Source: Bacteroidales bacterium UBA4293 (GTDB taxonomy: Bacteria; Bacteroidota; Bacteroidia; Bacteroidales; Bacteroidaceae). Taken from it: a stretch of 57,690 bases of DNA. The position numbers were made by a program, and so were the translations under genes. A model generated the notes under the pieces. It saw only the letters and a program-made list of their open reading frames with translations. It was not told the origin of the DNA and made no database searches. The stretch spans positions 1 to 57,690 of the forward strand of contig DGVD01000005.1 in the NCBI GenBank assembly GCA_002395835.1, given 5' to 3'. Positions 7,109 to 14,949 of the stretch are shown in pieces; positions within the stretch are counted from its first letter, which is position 1, and each line of letters starts with the position of its first letter.

Positions 7109-9205
7109 TTAGCTAATCTCAGACCAATTTGCTTGATCCTTCCTCATTTGTGCTAGTTGACGAGATAAAACTGCATTTTCAGGGTCAACCAAATCTGGGT
7201 CTTTCTCCACAATTTGCTGAGCTATACCACGGACATACTCCAACAACTGACTATCTTTAACGATATTCGCGATATGCAAATCAAAAGCCATCCCGCTCTG
7301 TTGAGTACCTTCCAAATCTCCTGGTCCCCTAAGTTTCAAATCCGCCTCTGCTATTTCAAACCCATCATTCGTCTCAGTCATAATCTGAATTCTTTTCTTG
7401 GTCACTTCACTCAACTTATTACCTGTAACCAAAATACAATAAGACTGATCTGCCCCTCTTCCTACGCGTCCTCTAAGCTGGTGCAACTGTGAAAGGCCAA
7501 ACCGTTCTGCGTTTTGTATAACCATCACACTGGCATTAGGGACGTTTACCCCAACTTCTATCACAGTTGTAGCTACCATAATCTGGGATTCTTTTGCCAA
7601 AAATGCTTTCATCTCAGCATCTTTGTCTGCCGCTCTCATCTTCCCGTGAACCATGCACACCTGAAACTCTGGGAACTGAGCTCTTATCTGCTCAAATCCT
7701 TGTTCCAATGCTTGCAAATCCAATTTCTCATTTTCTTTAATCAGCGGGTAAACAACATACACTTGACGTCCCTGATTAATCTGCTGTCGCATCCCATCAT
7801 AAAGCGATTTCTTCCTGCTTTCAAAGAAATGAAGAGTCTGAACCGGTTTACGACCTGGAGGCAATTCATCGATGACTGAAACATCCAAATCTCCATATAA
7901 AGTCATCGCTAGAGTTCTTGGAATTGGGGTTGCAGTCATCACCAACACATGAGGAGGAATGACATTCTTAATCCAAAGTCTTGCGCGCTGGGCCACACCA
8001 AACCGATGCTGCTCATCTATAACAACAAAACCTAGATTTTGAAACTGTACCGTATCTTCTAAAACCGCATGAGTCCCTATCAAGATTTTAACATCACCCG
8101 ATTTTAACCCGTCTAATATTTCTATCCGTTTTTTACTCCTGACAGAACCTGTCAACAACTCTACACGGACATCCAGCCCCCGAAGTTGAGTTTTTATCGT
8201 GTTTAAATGCTGCTCTGCCAAAATTTCCGTCGGTGCCATAATGCAAGCCTGATAGCCATTGTCTACAGCCAACAGGGCCGTCATCAGGGCCACTAGGGTC
8301 TTTCCACTACCCACATCCCCTTGGAGCAGACGGTTCATCTGCCTTCCAGACCCCATGTCGGCACGAATCTCCTTAATGACACGTTTTTGAGCCCCTGTCA
8401 AAGGGAAAGGTAAATAATCCTTGTAAAAGGTATTAAAAAGTTCACCTACATGAGGAAAAACAAAACCTCGTGCCTTTCTATGCCTGTCACTGGCATACCG
8501 GATTATGTTAAGTTGGATATAAAAAAGCTCTTCGAATTTCAAACGATATTGAGCTTGACGAATTTCTTCATTATTCTTGGGAAAATGAATCATCCGTAAT
8601 GCTTCTGTCAATGGAAGAAGATTATACTTGTTCCTCAAAAAATCAGGAAGCGTTTCGCTCAATGGTTCCTTCAACTGGTCAAATAGGTTCCGAACCAACT
8701 TTCCCATAACACTGGAGTTTAACCCGGAACGTTTCATCTTTTCAGATGTATTATAGAAGGCTTGAAGTCCTAAATCAGTCAAAGACAGATTCTCCAGTTT
8801 GTCCATATCTGGATGCGACACATTAATTCTTCCATTAAAGACGCTAGGCTTGCCAAAAATCAGGTAAGGAGTATGCAGTTTCAGGCTTTTTTGCAGGTAT
8901 TTTATTCCTTGAAACCAAACTAAATCGGCTATTCCTGTATGGTCAGAAACATGAGCTACCAACCGTCTGTTTCTACCTTCTCCCAGCGTCTCAAAACTCA
9001 GGATCTCCCCTCTAAACTGGACATAAGCCATGTCACCAGTGAGTTCACCAATCGTATAAAGTTTACTTCTGTCAATATACTTGTACGGGAAATAATAAAG
9101 CAAATCGTGAAATGTTTTAATATTCAAATCACGTGCTAAGATATCAGCCCTAGCAGGACCGACACCTACCAAATATTTGATATCACGCTGAGCTATATCA
9201 AACAT
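7109..9205 (-). CDS. recG: ATP-dependent DNA helicase RecG
   Basis: Branch-migration helicase that remodels stalled forks and Holliday junctions. The 698-residue protein has the wedge/OB domain at the N-terminus (YLVGVGPARADIL at the start, OB fold at about 60-150). The superfamily 2 helicase core follows, with Walker A GDVGSGKT, the DEQH box, MTATPIPRTL (motif III) and QLRGRVGRG (motif VI). The C-terminal TRG-type region is present. Length is normal for the family. It overlaps the stop of ispD by eight bases and is the last gene of the DJ-1 > ispD > recG unit. No clear terminator follows it before the M23 promoter. Confidence 0.97.
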   Translation of the reverse strand: MFDIAQRDIKYLVGVGPARADILARDLNIKTFHDLLYYFPYKYIDRSKLYTIGELTGDMAYVQFRGEILSFETLGEGRNRRLVAHVSDHTGIADLVWFQGIKYLQKSLKLHTPYLIFGKPSVFNGRINVSHPDMDKLENLSLTDLGLQAFYNTSEKMKRSGLNSSVMGKLVRNLFDQLKEPLSETLPDFLRNKYNLLPLTEALRMIHFPKNNEEIRQAQYRLKFEELFYIQLNIIRYASDRHRKARGFVFPHVGELFNTFYKDYLPFPLTGAQKRVIKEIRADMGSGRQMNRLLQGDVGSGKTLVALMTALLAVDNGYQACIMAPTEILAEQHLNTIKTQLRGLDVRVELLTGSVRSKKRIEILDGLKSGDVKILIGTHAVLEDTVQFQNLGFVVIDEQHRFGVAQRARLWIKNVIPPHVLVMTATPIPRTLAMTLYGDLDVSVIDELPPGRKPVQTLHFFESRKKSLYDGMRQQINQGRQVYVVYPLIKENEKLDLQALEQGFEQIRAQFPEFQVCMVHGKMRAADKDAEMKAFLAKESQIMVATTVIEVGVNVPNASVMVIQNAERFGLSQLHQLRGRVGRGADQSYCILVTGNKLSEVTKKRIQIMTETNDGFEIAEADLKLRGPGDLEGTQQSGMAFDLHIANIVKDSQLLEYVRGIAQQIVEKDPDLVDPENAVLSRQLAQMRKDQANWSEIS

Positions 9206-9878
9206 TGTCTTGTTTTAAGGCTAAAAATTCCCCAATAATCTTGTCAAAAGGAGTGGTTATCTTAATGTTTTCACGATTACCCTCCACTAAAGTGATGGGA
9301 ACACCCATTGCCTCTACCACAGATGCGTCGTCTGTAAAAGAGGAGACATAGGACTGGTTATAGGCCTCTTGAAGTATCTTCAAATCAAAGGCCTGAGGAG
9401 TCTGGACCAAGCGATATTCTCCTCGAGGCTCCGTCACACTGCCAGTAGGAGTCAAATGACGTAAAGTTTCCACAACATCCACAACGGGTATTACTGCTTT
9501 CGTCTCTCCTGCTTGACTCATACAATTTCGAATGACATCGGCTGACACAAAAGGGCGAACACCATCATGCACAGCTACTACACCCTCTGCACCAAAAGGG
9601 ATCTTTGCAAGCCCATTCTTTACTGAATGGAAACGTGTCTCACCACCATCTGCTTGAAGATAAGGAACCTTAAAGTCATATTCCCTACAAAGTTTCTGCC
9701 AGAAAACTTGCTGATCTTTCGGAAGTACCAAAATCAGTGTTGCCGTTGGCAGTGCTTTCTGAAAAGTCTCTAAAGTCCTCATAAGAATAGGCTTTCCATG
9801 AAGACATTGGAACTGTTTGGGGATTTCACCACCCATCCGTAGTCCCTTGCCACCAGCAACAACGATTACATAATTCAT
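9198..9878 (-). CDS. ispD: 2-C-methyl-D-erythritol 4-phosphate cytidylyltransferase
   Basis: Transfers CMP from CTP to methylerythritol phosphate, the third step of the MEP isoprenoid pathway, in the cytoplasm. The 226-residue protein begins with the nucleotide-binding loop VVAGGKGLRMGG followed by PKQF. It also shows VAVHDGVRPF, the metal/substrate segment, and QTPQAFD with TDDAS near the C-terminus. Length matches single-domain IspD, and there is no fusion to ispF, which is a separate gene at 44489-44971. Its start overlaps the DJ-1 stop by one base (TAATG) and its stop overlaps recG by eight bases, so the three are almost certainly co-translated. Confidence 0.97.
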   Translation of the reverse strand: MNYVIVVAGGKGLRMGGEIPKQFQCLHGKPILMRTLETFQKALPTATLILVLPKDQQVFWQKLCREYDFKVPYLQADGGETRFHSVKNGLAKIPFGAEGVVAVHDGVRPFVSADVIRNCMSQAGETKAVIPVVDVVETLRHLTPTGSVTEPRGEYRLVQTPQAFDLKILQEAYNQSYVSSFTDDASVVEAMGVPITLVEGNRENIKITTPFDKIIGEFLALKQDNV

Positions 9879-10435
9879 TATTTTCCCATCAACTGATTAT
9901 ACATCATTCCTTCCCTGATTTGGTCTGCAGCATCGTCCAAACCCAGAGCCTTCAATATGGTGTAGCCCAATTCCATACAAGCAGCAGGTCCACGGCCTGT
10001 AATGATGTTGCCATCCGCCTCTACCATGCCTCCTGTATAGTTGGCATTACCTAATTCACTTTCAAAACCTGGATAGCATGTGCATGTCTTCCCTTTAGTA
10101 AGACCCAAATGACCTAACACCAGTGGTGCTGCGCATACAGCTGCTATCCAACCGCCCTTAGCGTTATGGCTTAACAACAAGTCTCTTAATCCTTGATGAG
10201 CGTCTAAGTTAGTAGCACCTGGAAGTCCTCCTGGCAAATACAGCAGTTCTGCTTCTGAAAAATCACAATCATCAAAAACCAGATCTGCAATCAATGGGAT
10301 ATTGTGAGCACCTGTGGCAATTTTATCGCCATCCATGGATACGGTGGAAACCACCACACCAGCCCTGCGTAGGATATCTACTACAGTGATTGCTTCTACC
10401 TCTTCATAACCGGGAGCTAAAAATACATATACCAT
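9878..10435 (-). CDS. DJ-1/PfpI family protein
   Basis: A 185-residue flavodoxin-like protein of the DJ-1/YajL/ThiJ group, beginning MVYVFLAPGYEEVEAI. The conserved glutamate (GYEEVEA) and the nucleophile-elbow cysteine (AAVCAAPLVLG) are both present, as in family members proposed to act in glycation repair or oxidative stress. The exact activity is debated, so no specific substrate is assigned. The open frame continues upstream to 10813, but that part is antisense to nadK, and a good -7 box lies at 10506-10513, so the start at 10435 is used. It is the first gene of the DJ-1 > ispD > recG unit. Confidence 0.9.
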   Translation of the reverse strand: MVYVFLAPGYEEVEAITVVDILRRAGVVVSTVSMDGDKIATGAHNIPLIADLVFDDCDFSEAELLYLPGGLPGATNLDAHQGLRDLLLSHNAKGGWIAAVCAAPLVLGHLGLTKGKTCTCYPGFESELGNANYTGGMVEADGNIITGRGPAACMELGYTILKALGLDDAADQIREGMMYNQLMGK

Positions 10436-10481
10436 AATTCCTATTTTTAGTTGTTTTTCTATCTTGTTAAAAAAATAATTG

Positions 10482-10489
10482 TATTTTTG
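10482..10489 (+). promoter_or_regulatory. nadK -7 box
   Basis: TATTTTTG is a perfect TAnnTTTG match 54 bases upstream of the nadK ATG. No TTTG is seen at the expected 19-21 bp spacing, so the -33 element is weak or absent. It faces the DJ-1 promoter across 16 bp. Confidence 0.55.
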
Positions 10490-10505
10490 CAGAAATATAT
10501 TTGTG

Positions 10506-10536
10506 CAAATATAATAAATTTCAAGAAGAAATCGAA
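10506..10536 (-). promoter_or_regulatory. Promoter of the DJ-1-ispD-recG unit
   Basis: On the minus strand TTCG (10536-10533) and TATATTTG (10513-10506) are 19 bp apart, with a perfect -7 box and one mismatch in the -33 box. The implied leader to the DJ-1 ATG is about 65 bases and runs through the nadK -7 box. Confidence 0.6.
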
Positions 10537-10543
10537 ATAAATC

Positions 10544-11446
10544 ATGGCAAAAACGTTGAAATTCGCCCTCTTTGGAAATATCTACCAGCCTCGTAAATCC
10601 GTAGCTGCGCAAAAACTTATATCTCTGCTGGATGAACGTATGGCTGAACTTTACATCGAAAAAGAGTTTTATGCGTTTCTGACGGAAAAGATGCAACTGG
10701 AATTCAAACCTGCTGGAATCATCTCTGATGACAATTTCCAGGCAGACATTGCCATCAGTATGGGTGGTGATGGTACCTTCCTCAAAGCTGCAAGCAAAGT
10801 AGGGAACAAACAAATTCCCATCGTTGGTATAAACATCGGAAGGCTTGGTTTTCTAACCGACACAACCCCTGACGAGATAGAGACCTTAGTCAATGCCCTT
10901 TACGAAGAGAAGTATGAGGTTGAACATAGAACCGTCCTTTCTGTCAAATTTTTCAATGCAGAGACAAATGAGGAAATCCCTAGTTGTGAATATCCTTTTG
11001 CCCTGAACGATGTTGCCATCCTGAAACATGACAGTTCTTCCATGATTAGCATCCGAACCAGTATAAATGACAACTACCTAGTAACTTATCAAGCCGATGG
11101 TATCGTGGTAGCTACACCTACTGGTTCTACGGCTTACAGTCTAAGTGTAGGAGGACCTATTCTTGAACCTACCTCAAACACTTTTGAAATAACCCCTGTG
11201 GCATCTCATAGCCTCAACATCAGACCTGTAGTCCTACGTGACGATTGCACCATAAGACTACAAGTGGCCAGTAGAAGCCATAACTTCCTTGTTGCCATCG
11301 ATGGCAGAAGCTACAGTTATCCGGAGAAGATAGAACTGCAGATTAAAAAAGGCGACTATAAGGTTCATGTCATCAAAAGGCAGAACCGCACCTTCTTCCA
11401 CACATTACGGCACAAGATGATGTGGGGAGCCGACAACCGAGACTAA
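10544..11446 (+). CDS. nadK: NAD kinase
   Basis: Phosphorylates NAD to NADP using ATP or polyphosphate, setting the cytoplasmic NADP pool. The 300-residue protein has the GGDGTF motif that carries the catalytic aspartate, the NIGRLGFLT segment and TPTGSTAYSLSVGGP, all diagnostic of the family. Its start is supported by a -7 box about 54 bases upstream and by the typical N-terminus KFALFGNIYQ. It is alone on the plus strand between leftward units. Its last four bases overlap the end of murF-alr, a convergent arrangement without a visible terminator. Confidence 0.97.
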   Translation: MAKTLKFALFGNIYQPRKSVAAQKLISLLDERMAELYIEKEFYAFLTEKMQLEFKPAGIISDDNFQADIAISMGGDGTFLKAASKVGNKQIPIVGINIGRLGFLTDTTPDEIETLVNALYEEKYEVEHRTVLSVKFFNAETNEEIPSCEYPFALNDVAILKHDSSSMISIRTSINDNYLVTYQADGIVVATPTGSTAYSLSVGGPILEPTSNTFEITPVASHSLNIRPVVLRDDCTIRLQVASRSHNFLVAIDGRSYSYPEKIELQIKKGDYKVHVIKRQNRTFFHTLRHKMMWGADNRD

Positions 11447-13908
11447 TCCTTGTAATAAACTCTTTTTACCCGATTACTTACACCGGTAAGAATTTCATAA
11501 GGGATCGTTTCCAGACGGTCACTTAGCTTGCTGATAGGAAGATGATCTCCGAAAATTTCCACGGAATCTCCTTCCTTACATGGTATATCTGTCACGTCTA
11601 TCATGCACACGTCCATGCAGATATTCCCCACATAAGGGGCTTGATGTCCATTAACCAGACAATAGCCGTTTCTGTTGCCCAACTTCCGATTTAATCCATC
11701 CGCATATCCTATAGGAATAGCTGCAATCCTTGAAGGACGGTCCAAGATGGTTCTTCTGCTGTAACCGATGGAGTCTCCAGCAGGTACCTCATGAATCTGC
11801 AAAATGGTAGTTTTCAAGGTTGCCACATTATGAATAACCTTATTGTTGATGGAATTGATTCCATAGATACCTAGTCCTAAACGAACCATGTCCAAATGGC
11901 GTTCAGGGAATCGCTCTATACCTGCAGAATTACAGATATGTCGGATGATTTTATGCTGGAAACCTTTTTGCAGAGCCGTACTTGCTTCATCGAAGATTTT
12001 AAACTGGTGTGCTGAGAACTCATCAAAATCAGGGCTATCACTTCCCACGAAATGGGAGAAGACACTTTTTGGAGTCACTGCATTTTGCCGATGTAAACGG
12101 TCTATCAACTTTGGAATATCTGTAAAGGGATCAAAACCTAAACGATGCATACCAGTATCCAGTTTGATATGGATAGGGAAATTAGTCACACTCTCCTTTT
12201 CTGCTGCACGTATCAGTGCATCCAACAAGCCAAAACTATAGACTTCTGGTTCCAAGTTGTATTCAAACAGTGTTTTGAAACTTGTCATCTCTGGGTTCAT
12301 AATCAGGATATTGCCCGTAATTCCACTCTTTCTCAAATCGGCTCCTTCATCGGCCACTGCCACTGCCAGATAATCCACTCCACAATCTTGCAACGTCTTG
12401 GAAACCTCTAGTGCTCCGGTTCCATAACCTGAAGCTTTTACCATACAAACCATTTTGGTTTCTGGCTTCATGAAACTGCGATAGTAATTAATATTTCCTA
12501 CCAATGCGTTCAGATTAACCTCCAAAATGGTTTCATGCACTTTGAGTTCCAACCGTTCTGTTATTTTCTCAAAGCAGAACGGACGGGCTCCTTTTACCAG
12601 GATAACTTCATTGGAGAGAGTCTGAAGCAACGGGCTCTCCAAAAGATTATCGGTTGACACAAAGAAATGCCGCTCCATGTGGAATAATTCCGAACAGGAG
12701 GAAATCTCTGGTCCCACCCCTATCAAGCGATTCACGTTCCGGCTCTTGAGCATATGAGCTACCTGACGGTAAAGTTGTTTAGAAGACTGCCCCGTCTGAA
12801 GAATATCACTCAAGATAAGGGTACAGCTTTTCCCGTGAGAATCCGGTCGTCTGTTCATAAAGTCCAGTGCTATATCCAACGACTGAATATCACTATTATA
12901 ACTGTCGTTTATCAACACGCAACCATTTTGTCCCTCTACCACTTCCAAGCGCATGGCTACTGTCTCCAGTTTGGCCATTCTCTCCCGAATACAGTCCTCT
13001 GGTATCTGCAAATAGAGACATACAGCCAGACAATGGATGGCATTTTCTATGGAAGCATCGGAGATAAAAGGAATGGATATTTCGGCTTCCTTTCCTTTGA
13101 AGACATAGGTCACCTTGGAAGCATTCTCCACCTTTTCTATTTTCCGGATGTATAACCCTGCAGAAGCATCCTTTTTCGACCAGGAAAGTCGTTGGGTCAA
13201 TCCTTTCAACTGGACACATTTGCTGATTATTTCAGAATCTGCATTGTATACCAGTACATCTACATTCTGGAAAAGTTTCAGTTTCTCCATACACTTTTCT
13301 TCCAGGGAGATAAAGTTCTCCTGATGCGCTGTGCCTATATTAGTGATGACACCGATGGTGGGTTGAATAATCTTCTGCAAAGCCTCCATCTCTCCGTATT
13401 CACTGATACCTGCCTCAAAGATACCAAGTTCTGCCTGCTCGTTCATGAGCCAGACAGAAAGAGGCACACCTATTTGGGAATTATAGCTTCGGGGAGAACG
13501 AACTATATGCAAAGACGGGGAAATCAGTTGGTTCAACCATTCCTTCACTATCGTCTTTCCATTACTACCCGTAATACCTACTACTGGTATATGGAACTCT
13601 GAACGACAGGCTGAAGCTAGTTCTTGAAGGGCATTCAATGAATTCTCCACCTTCAGGAAAGATGCACCTGTATAAGAGTCAACGTCTTGGGGAAGATACT
13701 CTACCACAAAGGCACGGGTTCCTCGTTTATATAAGTCTGGAATATAATGATGACCGTCATTCTTTGCCGTATGAATAGCAAAGAACAAGGTGTCTTCAGG
13801 AAAACTCAAGGAACGGCTGTCGGTCAACAGCCAATTGATGACCCTGTCTGAAGGGCCTGTTAACTCTGCATGGATGATACTTACAATTTGTTTAATATTG
13901 TATTGCAT
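11443..13908 (-). CDS. Bifunctional MurF ligase / alanine racemase
   Basis: An 821-residue fusion covering two steps of D-Ala-D-Ala supply and use. The N-terminal half (about 1-450) is a Mur ligase with the ATP loop GITGSNGKT (K118), which adds D-Ala-D-Ala to UDP-MurNAc-tripeptide. The C-terminal half (about 455-821) is a PLP-dependent alanine racemase with the PLP lysine K491 (VKASGYGTG) and catalytic tyrosine Y716 (SIGYSRRT). Both active sites look complete. Such MurF-Alr fusions are known from Bacteroidota. The start at 13908 overlaps the GSCFA stop by 28 bases, and no later Met would keep the MurF N-domain. Confidence 0.95.
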   Translation of the reverse strand: MQYNIKQIVSIIHAELTGPSDRVINWLLTDSRSLSFPEDTLFFAIHTAKNDGHHYIPDLYKRGTRAFVVEYLPQDVDSYTGASFLKVENSLNALQELASACRSEFHIPVVGITGSNGKTIVKEWLNQLISPSLHIVRSPRSYNSQIGVPLSVWLMNEQAELGIFEAGISEYGEMEALQKIIQPTIGVITNIGTAHQENFISLEEKCMEKLKLFQNVDVLVYNADSEIISKCVQLKGLTQRLSWSKKDASAGLYIRKIEKVENASKVTYVFKGKEAEISIPFISDASIENAIHCLAVCLYLQIPEDCIRERMAKLETVAMRLEVVEGQNGCVLINDSYNSDIQSLDIALDFMNRRPDSHGKSCTLILSDILQTGQSSKQLYRQVAHMLKSRNVNRLIGVGPEISSCSELFHMERHFFVSTDNLLESPLLQTLSNEVILVKGARPFCFEKITERLELKVHETILEVNLNALVGNINYYRSFMKPETKMVCMVKASGYGTGALEVSKTLQDCGVDYLAVAVADEGADLRKSGITGNILIMNPEMTSFKTLFEYNLEPEVYSFGLLDALIRAAEKESVTNFPIHIKLDTGMHRLGFDPFTDIPKLIDRLHRQNAVTPKSVFSHFVGSDSPDFDEFSAHQFKIFDEASTALQKGFQHKIIRHICNSAGIERFPERHLDMVRLGLGIYGINSINNKVIHNVATLKTTILQIHEVPAGDSIGYSRRTILDRPSRIAAIPIGYADGLNRKLGNRNGYCLVNGHQAPYVGNICMDVCMIDVTDIPCKEGDSVEIFGDHLPISKLSDRLETIPYEILTGVSNRVKRVYYKD

Positions 13909-14873
13909 AGTTCCAATTCTTTTTGTACAGAAAACAGAGGATATTTCTGTGAAAGTTGTTCAATTTTAGTTTTAGTCTTGGCAATGAATAACTTGTACGA
14001 CTCAGATTCGGGATTGAAAGGCTTATGGTGCAAAGCCTTATCTATCTCCTTCCATTCCTGTGAGACAGCCAAAGCTATCTTGTCAAAATAACATGCCTTA
14101 AAGCATTCATAGATATAATCCACTGCCACATCCGACGGGTGTACCATATCCGGAGCATAAAAGCGGTAGTCACGCAGGTCATCCAGCATGATTTCAAACG
14201 CAGGGAAATAATGCACATAATCAGGATGCCTTTGCTGAAGTTCATTGGCTGCCAGTAGAAGGACAGATTTTCCCAACATACTTTCATGAAGACCGTATTT
14301 CAAGTAGCGAATCGGACTCACGGTAAACAGGACTTGCAGCTTTGGATTAACCTCATGCAAACGTTCCAGAACCGGGAGGAGAGCGGAGACAATTTCTGAC
14401 ACCGACAAATCCTCCACCTCAAACTCTTTTTCGGGTACTTTATGGCAATTTCCTACCACCTGACCCGTCTTCTTATACCGGTAAAACCTGTTGCTTCCTA
14501 AAGTGAGAATTAAAACTCCCCAGTTAGGGAGATTTTTCTCTCCAGTTAGCAAGAAAAAATTGACCCGTTTAAGACACTCTTCTGAGGTCGGTGCAGAGAA
14601 GCTGCTATGATGCATCCAAGAATGCCAAAGTCCTCCTTCGAAGAACAGGTCTTTCTCCTCGTAAATCTTATTGTCCAACAGCTGTTGGAGAGCCTGCGCT
14701 ATGGATAGTGGATTATAAAGCACACCAAATGGATTCAAGTCACAAGGGAACTTGTCACTTTCCAGACGCTTCCCCACTTCCTCTGCGAAACAGGAACCTA
14801 TCAACGTAATCCGCTGATTCTGATTCATTGAGAATTTGCCAGGTGGTAATTGTATCTTCGTTCTAAAATCCAT
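13881..14873 (-). CDS. GSCFA domain protein
   Basis: A 330-residue protein of the GSCFA family, named for its motif, seen here as LIGSCFAEEVGKRL near residue 25. Further conserved blocks are NPFGVLYNPLSI and FTVSPIRYLK. The fold is thought to be related to SGNH/GDSL-type hydrolases, but substrate and role are not established. No signal peptide is visible. An upstream ATG at 14894 lies within the -7 box, so 14873 is the preferred start. It leads the GSCFA > murF-alr unit, and the 28-base overlap with murF-alr suggests coupled expression and possibly an envelope-related role. Confidence 0.85.
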   Translation of the reverse strand: MDFRTKIQLPPGKFSMNQNQRITLIGSCFAEEVGKRLESDKFPCDLNPFGVLYNPLSIAQALQQLLDNKIYEEKDLFFEGGLWHSWMHHSSFSAPTSEECLKRVNFFLLTGEKNLPNWGVLILTLGSNRFYRYKKTGQVVGNCHKVPEKEFEVEDLSVSEIVSALLPVLERLHEVNPKLQVLFTVSPIRYLKYGLHESMLGKSVLLLAANELQQRHPDYVHYFPAFEIMLDDLRDYRFYAPDMVHPSDVAVDYIYECFKACYFDKIALAVSQEWKEIDKALHHKPFNPESESYKLFIAKTKTKIEQLSQKYPLFSVQKELELCNTILNKL

Positions 14874-14891
14874 AAAGTGATAATTTTTATG

Positions 14892-14899
14892 CAAATTTA
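14892..14899 (-). promoter_or_regulatory. -7 box of GSCFA-murF/alr
   Basis: On the minus strand TAAATTTG matches TAnnTTTG and lies about 19 bases before the ATG at 14873. A -33 element at the right spacing is not clear. The dxs -7 box lies 22 bp away in back-to-back orientation. Confidence 0.55.
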
Positions 14900-14921
14900 G
14901 GGAACTTCGTCAAAAAAACAC

Positions 14922-14929
14922 TAAATTTG
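14922..14929 (+). promoter_or_regulatory. -7 box of the dxs-trkA-trkH unit
   Basis: TAAATTTG is a full match to TAnnTTTG and lies 20 bases before the dxs ATG at 14950, implying a leader of only about 14 bases. The -33 position has at best TTAG (14897-14900). Confidence 0.6.
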
Positions 14930-14949
14930 CACAATTATTATTGGATTTT

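Noticed and set aside
10436..10813. Longer N-terminus for the DJ-1 family protein
   Set aside because: The extension is antisense to nadK, crosses both promoters and is absent from the family fold, which begins at MVYVFLAPGYEE.
12754..13155. 133-codon plus-strand open frame inside murF-alr
   Set aside because: It is antisense to conserved MurF coding sequence, shows no recognisable domain and has no promoter.
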